A stretch of 64,000 nt of DNA from the NCBI GenBank assembly GCA_038503075.1, contig JBCAML010000006.1:930001-994000 (forward strand). Direction: 5' to 3'. Below, piece by piece: positions 12,261 through 24,798 of this stretch. Position 1 is the stretch's first letter. Each line of letters opens with the position of its first letter. The notes beneath the pieces are model-generated. The model was given only the letters and a program-made list of their open reading frames with translations, searched no databases and was not told where the DNA came from. The position numbers were made by a program, and so were the translations under genes. The DNA comes from Gyromitra esculenta. Taxonomy: Eukaryota; Ascomycota; Pezizomycetes; Pezizales; Discinaceae.

Positions 12261-13073
12261 GAAGATTTAGACGGGAGACTTATATCTTGGACTCCCCTAT
12301 TCGCTTCTGTGACCCCCTTCTCTCGGCTTACGCTTGGAAACTTGATAGTTTTTTGTTTTTGTATATAGTAGCTAATAACAATATTTTGGTGGAGGAAGGA
12401 AATCGAACACGGATTGGTGCCCAAAAAGCTTATTGTATCCAGTGCGAATTCAAGTTTCGCATTTTTGAAGACAGCGATCATGAGAAATCACTCGCTAATT
12501 TCAAGACCGGGAATTCGATTACGCTCTACTATAGCTATATGCTCTACTATAACTATATGCGCTGAATAATTTTAGCAACAGGCCTTAAATCGCTGGGTTA
12601 ATCTTCAGCACGTGAATGTTTTCTGTATCTACAACAAAAAATTTAACGCCCGGAGAAATATCCCGTTCCCTGGGCTACCGGAGGATCGGGCTCGAACCCT
12701 CCCATAGACAATCTAACTGCGATGGCGATATAGAGCTTAAAGCACCATATCACCGTCACTTGATTTGGGGATTATTTTTTGCTAGAGAATCACCGAGTAT
12801 GGGGTCCAGGTAGGAGATGTATCTACAATGCCGAATTCCTGGAATCGTGCTTCCCTGCTTGGAGCTACTCCCCATTCCAGCATCTGTTTGCACAGGTAGA
12901 GTATTACTTCTTACTTCCCTTTCCCCTAGCTTCTACCCACACCATAATCTATCCTTCTTTCTCAGCCCTTCTGCATATCATACATTGACTCGCACCATGG
13001 CCCAGCAAAAGATTTGGCTAGCAGTAAATTCTACGGGTATATAGCTACGTGTACTTATCTTGTACTAGAAGTT
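12261..13073. other. convergent intergenic spacer
   Basis: 813 bases between the QTRT2 and exopolyphosphatase 3' ends. A B-box-like string (GGTTCGAGCC on the minus strand, near 12690) was examined and does not fold into a tRNA. A direct repeat ATGCTCTACTATA(G/A)CTATATG occurs around 12520-12560. No gene seen. Confidence 0.45.
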
Positions 13074-14351
13074 TCAAACTTTTGGAGAAATTTTGTCGCT
13101 CCCGGACCTTACGCTCTCCCTTAACAATGGTGCCACCTGCTTCCTGCTCGCCGTTATATCTGCTTGTGTCCAAGCCCTTCTTTCAGGGCTCTCGCTATCC
13201 AAATCACCATTCTGCCAAGTCTTTAGCCCCAATTCTGCTTCTTTCGCCTTCTTTGTAAAGGTATCGATACAACCCTTCGCCTTGTCGCTCAACTCCCATA
13301 CCAGTAGCTCTCTCCGGAATTTACTACCTTGTCCTGTCGTTGTCATAACACAAGCCACGTCCAGTTCCCTTTCCTCGGCCCAAGATTTAACACCATCAAG
13401 AAACCCCTCTCCCTCTTCTCTTTCCTTCAACCACTTTAATTCCCGCAAAATAGCAGCAATGCCGACTTTCTTTTTTTCACTAGTACCATCCACCGTCTCT
13501 GTCCACTCCTTCCAGTCCTTACGCAGTAAATCTCTCAACGGCATATTATCGATATCATTCTTCGCGTCCCAAATTCCGTCGAAAAACGCCTTTCGATCCC
13601 AGGGCTCAGACGCGTCCCCGCCACCTTCTGTGGCGCTTTTCTGAATTTGCGTCTCAAGAAACTTCAACGCTTTTTCGTCATGAGGCGTGACCTTGTTCGT
13701 CATGTTCGTCGTATCAATCAACACAGCCGCCAGTGTTAGCCTCGCTAGATCACCTCTTATCGCTCCCTCCGTAGGGAATGATGATCTAAAGTGGTTGGTG
13801 ATCAGGGAAGTGCATGATCCGCTTTTCTCTACTATTCTAGGAGAAGCAGAGGGATAGTGGCCTTCATCATCATGGTGATCAATGACAGCCTTTACGGCGT
13901 TGTCGTCAGGGAAATGAGCTCTAATATCGGGCTCAAGTCGATTATGATCCACGATGGTTATGGCGGTAGTGGAGGCAGGCAGCAAAGTTATGGCCGGATC
14001 GTCCGTGAAGAGGAGATCTGAGGTAGAAATTGAGAACAAGGAGCAGAGATGAAGGAGCTCAGGGCGGAGAGCTAAGTCTGCACGCGGGATTGAAAGAAAT
14101 GGAATTGGCGAGGGACTGGGCGAATAGTAGGCGTAGAGGATGGAGGAAGCGAATGAATCGATATCTAGGGGTGTTTTTTAGGCTTTCGTAAGTTAACTTC
14201 ACATTAGATGTGGATGCGAGTGATAGTCCACCATACCTGCTGATTGATTGCCGATGACGATACTAATTGGCTTTGAAGCACTCAAAGAAGCCAAAAGGGA
14301 TTGCCGACTGGAATGCAGAAATTGCCTTAGGGAAACACGAATTATGGACAT
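13074..14351 (-). CDS. DHH-family exopolyphosphatase (Ppx1-like)
   Basis: Two exons, 14237-14351 and 13074-14164, encode 401 residues. The enzyme removes terminal phosphate from polyphosphate chains and belongs to the DHH phosphoesterase superfamily with a C-terminal DHHA2 domain. The metal-binding motif VIGNQSADIDS is split by the intron (GCA G / AT ATC) and is exact after joining. TIVDHN, then VIDHHDDE, the DHH signature, follow at the expected spacing. The second domain starts near residue 240. The start is the ATG at 14351, giving MSIIRVSLRQFL, a short helical leader typical of fungal members. The open frame before the intron has no other ATG. No signal peptide is visible, so a cytosolic or mitochondrial site is likely. 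Confidence 0.88.
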
Positions 14352-14835
14352 ATCCGTTCAATTAAAGTATATGGATATCACTGCTGTAGAATATGGGAAT
14401 CCGAAGAGTCGGTTGTCGCACGAGGTGAGGGGTGAAGCATTTTCACGCGTGAGTGGTGCTGGGGCACAAAACCTGGCAATTACACTGGTGGGTCATCAAA
14501 CATTAAATTACCTATATACCCTACAGTTACTACAATTTGGTACAGTGGTCCTAATAGTCATTTGATATATATCGTGCTCCGAAGTCATGGGCAGGGATTT
14601 TGATCATTGGCAGGATCAAGGGTTTTGAGGCTCAAAATCTGCCCCTCGCCCAACCAAGCTCCAGGGTCAATCAACACTGCCAAGCTTTAATTTTTTTTGT
14701 GGAGTTTACCTGCATAGATGTAGGTAAGCTCCAGTAGGTTTTTCTCACCCCTAGGCCCTTTACCAGGCTTTACGCATAAAGGTAACTTCAACGTTTTAGC
14801 TCCTCCAAGTTAATACGGTAGTAGCAACTGTATCC
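14352..14835. other. divergent intergenic spacer
   Basis: 484 bases between divergent genes, presumably a shared promoter. A local imperfect hairpin (TACCTGCATAGATGTAGGTA) lies near 14708-14727. No gene seen. Confidence 0.45.
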
Positions 14836-15646
14836 ATGAGTAAAGCGGAACAAGAGCGCCTTGCGCTCCCCGAGTATTGGGATGAGAAATATACCACCGA
14901 AGGATCAGAAAAGCCGTTTGACTGGTTCAGGGATTTCCAGTCCCTCAAACCGTTTTTTGAAAAACACATGCCCGCCAAGGACGCCCGCCTCATCCATCTT
15001 GGTTGCGGGAATAGCGTATGGAGTTTCCGTTTTAATCAAATACCTCTTTCTCCTTTTTTTCTCCTGGCGTGTAAAACTGATATTATATCAATATAATAGA
15101 CCTTGTCAGACAGCCTCTACGAAGAAGGCTACAGGAATCAGTTCAATGTCGATTTTTCCGAGGTGATCATAAAGCAGATGTCCGAGAAACATCCGGAGAT
15201 GTCTTGGGAGGTTATGGATGTTCGGAATATGGCATACGAAGATTCTTCTTTTGATATCGCGATTGATAAGGTAATCGTTTCTCCCCAGCGGCAGGGCTTA
15301 CTTTAGAAAAGTCAGGTCATGTACTGATAATAGATCAAGGGTACACTTGATGCTATGCTCTCGGGTTCATTATGGGATCTTGAAGATCAGGTCAAGGAAA
15401 ACACAACAAAGTATATCAACGAGGTATCTCAAACCATTTCCATGGCCTTAACACTGAGATTAACTTGAATAGGTTGCGAGAATACTGAAACCCGGTGGCA
15501 CATTTCTGTACATCACCTACCGCCAGCCTCATTTCATTAGACCCATTATTACAAGAGATGATGTATGGCCGGGCTTTGAGATCCAAAGTTTACAGGACGA
15601 AGGAGGGATGTTTGAATACTTTGGCTTTATCATGAAGAAGCAGTGA
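14836..15646 (+). CDS. EEF1A-type lysine methyltransferase (EEF1AKMT4-like)
   Basis: Four exons (14836-15015, 15100-15270, 15340-15423, 15473-15646) encode 202 residues of a small seven-beta-strand SAM methyltransferase. The order of motifs fits the EEF1AKMT4/METTL13 N-domain group: an N-terminal EYWDEKYTTEG with FDWFRDF, the SAM loop LIHLGCGNS, then SWEVMDVRNMAYEDSSFDIAIDKGTLDAM and a late VARILKPGGTFLYITY. In that family the target is a lysine on elongation factor 1A; here this is inference from family. DK-GTL is restored across intron 2. All junctions keep frame. It is likely cytosolic, since no targeting signal is seen. Confidence 0.85.
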
Positions 15647-15912
15647 GGGTTAGGGCTGTCCAAGCTTATGTAACGTGTAGTTGGCCAGCTTCATAAAAAA
15701 TGCATGAAACCCCAGATTAGATATCAATAGAACAGCTCGAGGTATAATTGCCCCTCGATTTCATCAAGGTTCTAGTCTCGATGATCTAAAGATTCCAATG
15801 AAGGGGACACACGCTGCTCAACTTCCAGAAGCTAATGCTGGGATAATGTTAACTTCACGTACAGCTGGCATGAAACGTCTCTCTCACCTTCAATAACGCA
15901 CTTCCACGAAAT

Positions 15913-16618
15913 ATGTCTACCCTTCGTCTCGCTCCTTCAATTCGCGCTCCATTATTCCCCGGGTTAAAACGACAGCTATTCCGCCGTCGTTTCTCCACAG
16001 CTCCCCCAACTCCCAGCTCTCCAGCGACCTCGTCAGTAGAACGGATCGCATCCAAGCTACCAAAAAGGCTGCGACCATATGCATCACGCTTTCTTAATCG
16101 CCCGGTCTCACATCTGACGTCTTTCTTGATTCTTCACGAAATAACGGCAGTCGTCCCGCTAGGTGGGTTATTTTGGTTGTTCCACGCAACAAAATGGACT
16201 CCGCCGGGAATGCCGGGCGAGTGGATTGACGCGGGAGTTCAAAAGTTTGGGAACTACGTAAGTAAATCTTCTGTGCTGCAAAAAAAAAAACTGTAAAACG
16301 TAAGGGATGATTGGTATGTATGGACGGAAGCTAAACATATGATGGCTTAGGTAAGAAAAAAGGGCTGGGAGAGCTTCAAGGGTGATAAAGGTGCTAGGTT
16401 ATTGTTTGAGTGAGTTGGCGAAAAATATGCCAGTTTTCAGTTGAATTGGAATACTTTGCTGACCATATTTCTGTTTGCTTAAAAGAGTTGCAACAGCGTG
16501 GGCAGTCGTAAAAGCTCTTCTTCCTCTTCGTATCGGACTTAGTCTGTGGGCTACACCTTGGTTTGCCCGCGTCCTGGTTGTTCCGTTCATCAGCATTTTC
16601 AAACGCACAACGAAGTAG
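15913..16618 (+). CDS. small mitochondrial inner-membrane protein, family uncertain
   Basis: Three exons (15913-16257, 16351-16409, 16486-16618) encode 178 residues. The first 40 residues are rich in Arg, Ser and Ala with no acidic residues (LKRQLFRRRFSTAPP), a typical mitochondrial presequence with an RRRFS-like cleavage region. Two hydrophobic segments follow, HEITAVVPLGGLFWLF and, after the last intron, ALLPLRIGLSLWATPWFA with VLVVPFISIF. The protein resembles a widespread fungal mitochondrial membrane family that I recall only as uncharacterised (possibly the Mrx11 type). The middle exon is only 59 nt. A run of 11 A inside intron 1 is near 16280. Confidence 0.72.
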
Positions 16619-19127
16619 CCTTCGTAGGTTCAAGTCGAACCCCATTAGAAAGAAAAGGAAATAAGGTGAAGTGTATTTTGCCTCGACTCGCAGTTTTGGG
16701 TTATCGAGCACTGTTTAGCATACTGTTAGAAATTAGAAATATTTTAAGTTAATGATAGGATGTTAGTAAATGCTCTAAGATGTATTGGGCTCGTTCCAGA
16801 ATGCTGTCTTGTTTTCGTGTTTCGGAAAGCACCAGGTCACCAATACCAGTCAACGCTGGGAAGACTGTAGATAGAAAGTACGTAAGGAACAAAGGATAAC
16901 GCCGCCAAGAAGCCTGATCATATATTTGAGCTTGAGCTCTCATACCTGGCTTCTTCCTACGAAGCAAAATTACATGCACATGATCATGAGCTCTTGTCTC
17001 TGGAGCTCAGGCTTCGAAAACTCAGCTTTGACCTTGGCTGGACGCGGATAGCTACATGTATGTTTACAGCTCTCCTCCGAAGAAACTTCGGGAACTCGGA
17101 TATGCTGGTCCATTGCTGGGTGGATTAACCCGGACCCGGGCGTCTGTATCCAGCGATGACTGATCTGAATTCAGTGCACGTTGATGAGAGAGACAGAAGA
17201 TCGTCACAACAATCCCCTGACAACGGTGACAACGGTAAGATATTTATCGGCGAAAATCAATTATGTGACAAGGAACGTGCGGAACGTTCTGTCAGAGAAT
17301 ACCTTTGACCAATTACATAGGAACAGGCTTGTGCGCACCGTTACACTTATTGTCTCTTCTGGCATATTCCGTAGAAGTTTACATGATGTAATGGAGCTAT
17401 CGCGGAAGCTCCTGTTTTACTAATTAAAGTAGGGGCAATCATTTCTAAATTCTCAGGCTAGTCAACGGCGATGCATTGGCCCCATATTTCTCTCCTTTCT
17501 TTTCCCGGTTTCCGAGAGAAGTAAGACATTTACACATGTAGTTACCTTCGCTATGCTACCGTCCAGATATCGGGTATCAACTTCGCGCTGGGAGCAAGGC
17601 AAACCTAAATGAGGGATCAACGAGGTTTTTTAAGATCGCTGGGCCCTAAGGGAGGATCGCTTTCAAGAGATTGCATGACCACCACACTCTAGAGCCTACA
17701 TGTAGGTATGAAGGGTGAGGGGAAATATCGAATTTTACATACTCACTTTAAATTCTCGCCCAAAACTCACACAACTTACCAAAATACACATATATAAAAA
17801 TATCATAGCTGCATGTACATGTATCAAGCTCTTCACCATCACCACACTAGATTTTCGTCGACACACGTGAACAGATACACTCAATCTAGATCCCCGGCTC
17901 AACCAAAGCAAATCCGAGGGAAATCGAAATCGAAATCGGCACAGGTTACTATAACTATCATGCACTTAAAAGTTCTGAGCATATCGCGATCCCAAACTGT
18001 GGGGAAGTATGGAGAGAACGGGTGGAGGGGAATTCGAACTTCATCCATCCGCTATAGTTCGAATTTTACGTAAATAAATTAACTAGTGTCTTCTCTGGAG
18101 TTATAATTGTCATCAGTTCCTATACTGGTAGACGTATGTGATGATGGTTTTACCGTCTACCTGTGTGTCTCGAGGTAGGGAATGTGAATATCTATAGTCC
18201 ACACAAGGCGATATAGCTCAGAGGGAGAATATTTCTCAGCAGCCCAGCTTGTACTCGCCTAGCCCGGGAGCACCAAAGGAATTAGTATAGCCAGGAAGCA
18301 ACGAACGATCGACACGTATGGAACTTACTTTGAATGGTGGTCTTAGCGGTATTCAAACAAGTGATGGGGCCTCCACAGCCTAATCACATTCGTTGAAGTG
18401 ATGCTGAGAGCGCTGGAGCTAAACTAAGGGCGACGTTCAAGGCGTATTCCGAGCTTACATCTAGTTTGCTATGACTTACAATAAAATTGGATTACCACTG
18501 TGACCATGTTGTTGGTCTATAGGCTGGGTTATTATATGTACGCTTTAAGGATTTTATTTGGGCTACCTAAATAACTTTATAACTTTGAAGAGACTAAATT
18601 CAGTATTTTTCAAGCAACTAAATCATTATACGTAAACACATATCAGTATGTACCACAAAGTTAAAAAAACCCAAAGAACAAACCTACCAAGCTTAAGGTC
18701 TTGATAATCACTGTCTATTTCCCTGGACTCGGAACGAGTGTCTCCTATCGAGGAGACGGTCGACGGCTCGGTCTTAGCATTCCTCTTCCGAAGTTCATGT
18801 ACTGAGACATCCGAGTCTTCTCGCAAAACGACCTGCTGTCTGTCTCAGGAAGCTATAGGGTCTGATCACAGTGCTAGTAGCTCACTCCACGAGGGAAATC
18901 TCCGAGCCCAAACGTCCTGGGCGAAACCATCAAGACTTCCGAACAGATTCACTGGCCCAAAAATCTATAAAGACGAGCTCCTCTCCCAGCTTTCTACACT
19001 CGCCATCACACCATCAAACTCATACTCCCAATACAGCAGCTTTCTCACACTCTCAACACTCTCCTCCTTGCTACTCTTAAATCCAATCTTTAAGCTTCGC
19101 TTTCTCCAAACGAAAACCTCAATCAAA
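16619..19127. other. 2.5-kb gene-poor region
   Basis: No convincing gene on either strand. Three TACATGTA octamers occur at 17053, 17697 and 17816. An A-box-like string (TAGCTCAGAGGGAGA) near 18214 lacks a matching B-box. The in-frame extension upstream of 19128 (open from about 18738) is judged to be the 5' leader of the secreted-protein gene, because the signal peptide begins at 19128. Confidence 0.5.
18966..18973 (+). promoter_or_regulatory. TATA box of the secreted cysteine-rich protein gene
   Basis: CTATAAAG lies about 160 bases before the ATG at 19128. It is followed by a strongly C/T-rich leader (18975-19095), the usual layout of highly expressed fungal genes. Confidence 0.45.
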
Positions 19128-19458
19128 ATGCAGTTCTCCACCATCTTCTCTGTTGCCGCCCTTGTCGTTTCCGTCGTCGCTGCTCCTGCTTCATGCGAGG
19201 CCCAGGCTACCCAGACCAGTACCATCAACTGCGCCAATACCCCCGGTTATAATATTGCTCAGTGCTATGTTAACGGCCAGTATCTTCCTTACGAAGGATG
19301 TGAGTAATCTGAATGCATATTCTTCGATATTTTCTAACATCTTTCTAGCTCTCTGCTCCGTCATCCAGACCGTTACTACTGCCACCGCCATGTGCTGCTC
19401 ATCCCAACAGCAAGGCTATGTCAACATCAATGTTGCTCCTTGCATCAAAGCCCTCTAA
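19128..19458 (+). CDS. small secreted cysteine-rich (hydrophobin-like?) protein
   Basis: Two exons, 19128-19299 and 19349-19458, encode 93 residues. A clear signal peptide (FSTIFSVAALVVSVVAAPA) should be cut near residue 19-21. The mature chain has seven cysteines at 23, 35, 46, 60, 73, 74 and 89. The CC doublet and the CC-x14-C ending, plus many Val, Ile, Thr and Gln residues, recall the C-terminal half of hydrophobins. The first CC doublet of the canonical eight-Cys pattern is missing, though, so it is not a standard member. It could instead be a cell-wall protein or secreted effector-like protein. The intron (GTGAGT..TTCTAG) contains a CTAAC branch site. A TATA box and pyrimidine-rich leader suggest strong, regulated expression. 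Confidence 0.75.
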
Positions 19459-19680
19459 ACGGTTCTCGGGTAGCCTCCAGCAATCCGATAACACTGAAGT
19501 GTAGCAAAGAGTTTGGAGAGCGTGGAGAGGAGGGGAGGGTTGATAGAACAGGCGGTCGGGTAGAGAAAGGGAGGAGGATTTGATATATTGTATATCTATT
19601 GGTTCGATTTTTATTTTATTTTGCTGATCATAATTTTGCTTTAATAAGTACTTTAATAGAAGGAAATACACTGTTATTCC

Positions 19681-19706
19681 AAAAAAAAAAAAACCCCCCC
19701 CCCCCC
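19681..19706. repeat. A13C13 homopolymer tract
   Basis: Thirteen A followed directly by thirteen C, about 220 bases downstream of the secreted-protein stop codon. The exact length may be unreliable in an assembly. Confidence 0.85.
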
Positions 19707-20724
19707 AAAGGCCCTGTTCCATCTAATCCGTGATATTTAAGTGCCGCATAAAATTATCCAGGGGTCAAATGGGAATAGTTCAAGCATCTCTACTTTGGCG
19801 ATCTTTTTCGAATCAAGTTCGCTAGAATCTGTTTTGTTTTGCAGACAACATTTGGTAGTTGTTGACTTTTGGTGTATATTTCAACCATCACTGAAAAACC
19901 ATGCTAGGAATATACAGCGTCCGTAGGCAGTGCCAGGTACAGTGAGTGAGATCTTGCCAGCAACAGTAGCTCCAGCATCAGTAATCCCAACCACATCCAA
20001 CCTTTCTCAGGGCATACATATAGCTGTGAATATTTATTTTATAAATGCCTGGTGATTAAATTAGAATACGTTTTGTAGGGCAAGTGGCTTTAGAAATTCT
20101 ATTCGTCACTAAATTTTTAGTTCAAAGGCAAGAAAGCTAATGGATCATGGTGCTGCACCGATTTTTCTTAAGCCCCGTCTATGCAAGGTGGGTTTCACGG
20201 AACTATTTAAGAGATAACTTTAACGCGAGTGATAGGCTATGATTAAACTTGGTGACTCTGGTTTTGACCCACGTTGCTGAGAAGGCAATATCAGGAGATT
20301 TACTGAGTACCGCGTACTACATTGAATCCGATCCTAAGCATCTGCTATTAGGCATGGATCGTGATATCGATCGACAGTTAAGGGGGGTTGGTTTAGACAT
20401 CTGCTCTGATCCTCAAAATAACCCTATAGGATTAGGACAAAGCAATCGAGTCCTCGGGCATTTTCTTCGTTGGCTATGGCGCAAAAAGCCCGTCTGTCTA
20501 AGTCAAGCGAGATTAGCTGTCAAAAGTCTCCGCCTGGCCTGTTGCACTACGTCAGTCTGGGAAGGGGGTCGGCGTCGCAGGCATCGAGTGTGGGCTTGAG
20601 GCTGGCAAAACAAATTCTAGGCGATATTTGTCGGTGTCTTGCTTGGATCCTTCATGACATGTAGCTACTGTGTCCCGAGATTCCGTGTTTAAGCCGGTAT
20701 CCGTGTGTAAGACACGGATCGGTA

Positions 20725-20957
20725 CTAGTAGCTTCAAAAAGTATCGAGCGAACCGAAACCCTAACCCACATGGGAATCTCCGAGCTATAGCCTGAATTTA
20801 GAATTAATATTAACTATTGCATGTTAGTCTCCTCAAATAACACATAGTGGCTTTTGAAAGATTTATACATAAAAAAGAGGATTAAAACCGGCTCGGAATC
20901 GGAGTTTCCAATATGGGTTAGGGTTTCTGCTCGCTCGATACTTTTTGAAGCTGCTAG
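20725..20957. mobile_element. MITE with ~57-bp terminal inverted repeats, TA-flanked
   Basis: The left end (20725: CTAGTAGCTTCAAAAAGTAT...) and the reverse complement of the right end (20957: CTAGCAGCTTCAAAAAGTAT...) match over about 57 bases with few mismatches. TA lies on both sides (20723-20724 and 20958-20959), as expected for the Tc1/mariner superfamily. The 233-bp element has no coding frame, so it is non-autonomous. Each TIR contains CCCTAACCC, the fungal telomere-repeat unit. Confidence 0.85.
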
Positions 20958-21592
20958 TACTTCCACGTTAGGTGTGGCTGTTAACATCTCAGCATGTGGC
21001 ACAGAGCAGTTTTAGCAGATACTTACGTACATCACGGCGTCTTTCAGCATTAATCAACCTAGGCCCTAAGACCCTCACCTGCCTAGGAAACAATCACACT
21101 ATATCGCAGTACAGCACCCGAATAACAGAGTATCGAAGAAAGAGAGAAGGACGGCCTCTTGTGGCTATCTTCCTTGTTCCAGTTGTAATAGACCCATAGT
21201 CTTAATCTGATAATTCCCGGTAGTGATTGCCAGGTCAAGTGTAAAACCAAAGTGCTGGCGCAAAACCACAAACAAGGGCCTAGATCTTAGATACAGGGCA
21301 TCATGTCTCTCGGATGCCGTGATGACTCCCGTTGATACTGATTCCAGCACAAGCCGTGATTCCCAGCAACTAACAGCTATCTGATACAAAACACGTTGAT
21401 GTACGGAATGGAGAAAACAGCAGCAGCAATAACGAGCATGTTCATTCGCTAGCCCTACTCGTTGTCGGCTGCACTATATCCTTTGAGCCACGTGCCAAGC
21501 AACATCCAGAACTAAAAAAAAGAGGTGCATCTCAACAACACAGCTCATCTACCTGTCCATCAACGATTCCACAAATATACACGACATCCACG

Positions 21593-22669
<1,077 letters not shown>

Positions 22670-23584
22670 TCTGCTGAGGACGTGCCCGTTTAATGCGAGA
22701 CAAGATCTCTGATCTTTCTATGATCCACAGCAGGTATTTTTAGATTCATGGAGCGAGATTCAAGTACATACATGTAGTTTTCATCTAGACACCCAAATGC
22801 GTATGGTCTGGGACGGTTCCCTGCAATGCCCACGTTTTTTGGGCTGTGCGTGTCACTATTCTTTGAGAATCCGAAAGCCTAAACGCCATCTTTCAGGAGG
22901 ATGCAGGATCGTACTTCACAGGTTCATTTACACCACACTGGTGTCGTAGCTATGGTGCATGATGCTCCTGGCAAATAAATCAAGGCAACAATAAGGCGTA
23001 GACCGAGATTGTGATCGATGGCAGCAGCGTGGCGTCTTAGGAAAGGGGTGACTGACTTCTTTCCAATCAAGTGAACGGCACAAAGCAATGTTTCGGCTGT
23101 ATATTTTAAAGCGATCACTAATCAACGGCCAGTAACTATTATCCAAGACCAGGGGTTTGCTATCGCCATCTGCCTGGTGGTACAGAGATTGATAAGATAA
23201 GATAATAGATAGGTACCACAACCACGATGATTCTAGAGACTTCGACATCTTTCTTGAATTATCTACAGACTCCAACTTGCGGTGGTAGGCTACGTCATAA
23301 ATTTGCATCACCATGTAGCCAAATTCACCAGAAATTTCTATAGCATTCTGGTCATGGCTGTGCGAGAGTTTATAAAACATCCTCAATTGCCCACCCTCAA
23401 GTTCGTCAAAACCAGAAACTCGGAGCAAAACAAAGGATTCTATACTCGAGCACTTGTCTCTATACCGGCTACTTTTCCATAAACCCTCGCGATTTTATAA
23501 TCGTTTCTTGAAATCTAAACCTTCAGAATTCACCCCCACGACTCATTTCGTATCTCTAAACCCTACCGCGAAACACTTACGAAA
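22670..23584. other. intergenic and HSP20 promoter
   Basis: 915 bases without a gene. A TACATGTA octamer is at 22769-22776. The right third carries the heat-shock-like promoter elements annotated separately. Confidence 0.5.
23251..23512 (+). promoter_or_regulatory. heat-shock-like promoter of the HSP20 gene
   Basis: TTCTTGAA, an inverted TTCnnGAA heat-shock half-site pair, occurs at 23251-23258 and again at 23505-23512. A TATAAAAC box lies between them at 23371. The ATG follows at 23585. Control by Hsf1 is inferred from these sites and from the product. Confidence 0.5.
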
Positions 23585-24130
23585 ATGACCTTCCAGCCAC
23601 GTGATTACCAGACACTCTTCCGTCTTCTTGGGGATCCATCGCTCCATCAAAAATATCAAATCCCATCATCGACTCCCACCCCCGCGTCCTCTCGTCGTGC
23701 TTTCTCGCCGAACTTCGATGTTATCGAAACTCCAGAACAATACATCCTCGAAGGCGAGCTTCCAGGTCTGAGCGACAAGTCCAAAGTCATTATCGAATTT
23801 ACTGATGCCCAGACGCTTCTTGTGCACGGCAAAATCGAAAGATCTACGCATACCGATGAACAGAAGGGGAAGAACTTGAAACCAACTGTCGAAGACGAAG
23901 AAGAAGAGGCGGCCAGGAAGAAGGAGCTAGCGAAGGTGGTTACGAGTAAGAAAGATAATACAACTAAGTATTGGGTTTCGGAGAGGACAGTCGGCGAGTT
24001 TCAGAGGAGTTTTACGTTCCCGAGTACTGTCGATTTGGATGGAGTTAAGGCTGGTTTGGAGCATGGGATCTTGAGGATTGTGGTACCGAAAAGGGTGCAG
24101 GTTGGATCGAAGAGGATTGAGATTAATTAA
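23585..24130 (+). CDS. small heat-shock protein, HSP20/alpha-crystallin family
   Basis: A single exon of 181 residues. It is an ATP-independent holdase that binds unfolding proteins. The alpha-crystallin domain starts at NFDVIETPEQYILEGELPG near residue 42. It is interrupted by an acidic/basic loop of about 45 residues (EDEEEEAARKKELAK), common in fungal HSP20s, and resumes with GEFQRSFTFPSTVDLDGVKAGLEHGILRI (in two parts), ending VPK and a short tail. The DGVKAxLEHGILRI block is the family signature. There are no introns, as is usual for genes expressed during heat stress. No targeting signal, so it is probably cytosolic. Confidence 0.93.
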   Translation: MTFQPRDYQTLFRLLGDPSLHQKYQIPSSTPTPASSRRAFSPNFDVIETPEQYILEGELPGLSDKSKVIIEFTDAQTLLVHGKIERSTHTDEQKGKNLKPTVEDEEEEAARKKELAKVVTSKKDNTTKYWVSERTVGEFQRSFTFPSTVDLDGVKAGLEHGILRIVVPKRVQVGSKRIEIN

Positions 24131-24373
24131 GAGATATGTTTTAAGGGTTTGGGATGATTTGCATGCCCTCTTACGATTTTAGTTGGTGCTATGGGTTCTC
24201 TACGAGGTGTTTAGGCAGTATTATGAGGTTTTTTCCTCTTTTGTTGTTGGTGTATTTTATGAATTTGCACTCAGTTGAAATTCAATCACTACATGTAGTT
24301 TAACTACTTTTCAGAGATGCATGTAATGACAATGATAAGTTGGTCGAAAGCAAGAAAGATCTACGGTGACGTA

Positions 24374-24566
24374 CTCGTGATCCAGGGTAAGAACCTGAAC
24401 ACATAGGTGGTTGTTGTTGTTGTTGTTTATTCATTAGGTACATTCAACCCGTAGGTTATGGTACACACATGGGTGGTTAATTTGTATGGCAAAGTATCCG
24501 TGCACCACTCCATAGCATACAAAGCCACACACCCCATGTTTTCAGGTTCGTACCCTGGATCACGAG
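24374..24566. mobile_element. MITE A, ~40-bp TIRs, flanked by TA
   Basis: Left end CTCGTGATCCAGGGTAAGAA and right end (reverse complement) CTCGTGATCCAGGGTACGAA match over about 35-40 bases. TA dinucleotides flank both ends (24372-24373 and 24567-24568). The 193-bp element contains (GTT)5 and no coding frame. Part of its interior recurs inverted at 33444-33495. Confidence 0.85.
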
Positions 24567-24568
24567 TA

Positions 24569-24798
24569 CTACGGGTGTTGGGGTAAGTCTGTCACCAGGT
24601 GGCGGTGTTGGTGGCGGTGCCTCTCTTCGACTCCAACTCAACTCAAGACTGGGGAAACCTTTAAATTTTTACATCAAGCCTACAGAAAGAAGAGAGGCTT
24701 CAGAGATTAAAGATTACTTAGCAAAAGAAGAGCACTGGAGTGTTGAGTATGGAGTTTCGCACTGCCACCTGGTGACAGACTTACCTCGGCACCCGTGG
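24569..24798. mobile_element. MITE B, ~40-bp TIRs, abutting MITE A
   Basis: Left end CTACGGGTGTTGGGGTAAGT and right end (reverse complement) CCACGGGTGCCGAGGTAAGT continue as matching repeats through CTGTCACCAGGTGGC. The left flank is the TA at 24567-24568, shared with MITE A. The right flank is CA, probably a mutated TA. The 230-bp element has no open frame. Its TIR layout is related to that of the element at 29202-29437. Confidence 0.82.

Larger units (their letters stand above)
19459..21592. other. gene-poor region holding a MITE and a homopolymer tract
   Basis: 2.1 kb with no convincing gene. It contains the A13C13 tract at 19681-19706 and the inverted-repeat element at 20725-20957. Short frames are scattered and share no family features. 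Confidence 0.5.

Noticed and set aside
12655..12745. Minus-strand B-box-like GGTTCGAGCC suggesting a tRNA
   Set aside because: The T-stem does not pair (third and fourth pairs mismatch) and no D-arm or acceptor stem is found at tRNA spacing.
18205..18285. A-box-like TAGCTCAGAGGGAGA suggesting a tRNA
   Set aside because: No B-box or closing acceptor stem within tRNA distance; at best a decayed relic.
18738..19127. In-frame N-terminal extension of the secreted cysteine-rich protein
   Set aside because: It contains the TATA box and CT-rich leader, and the signal peptide begins at the 19128 ATG; an extension would bury it.
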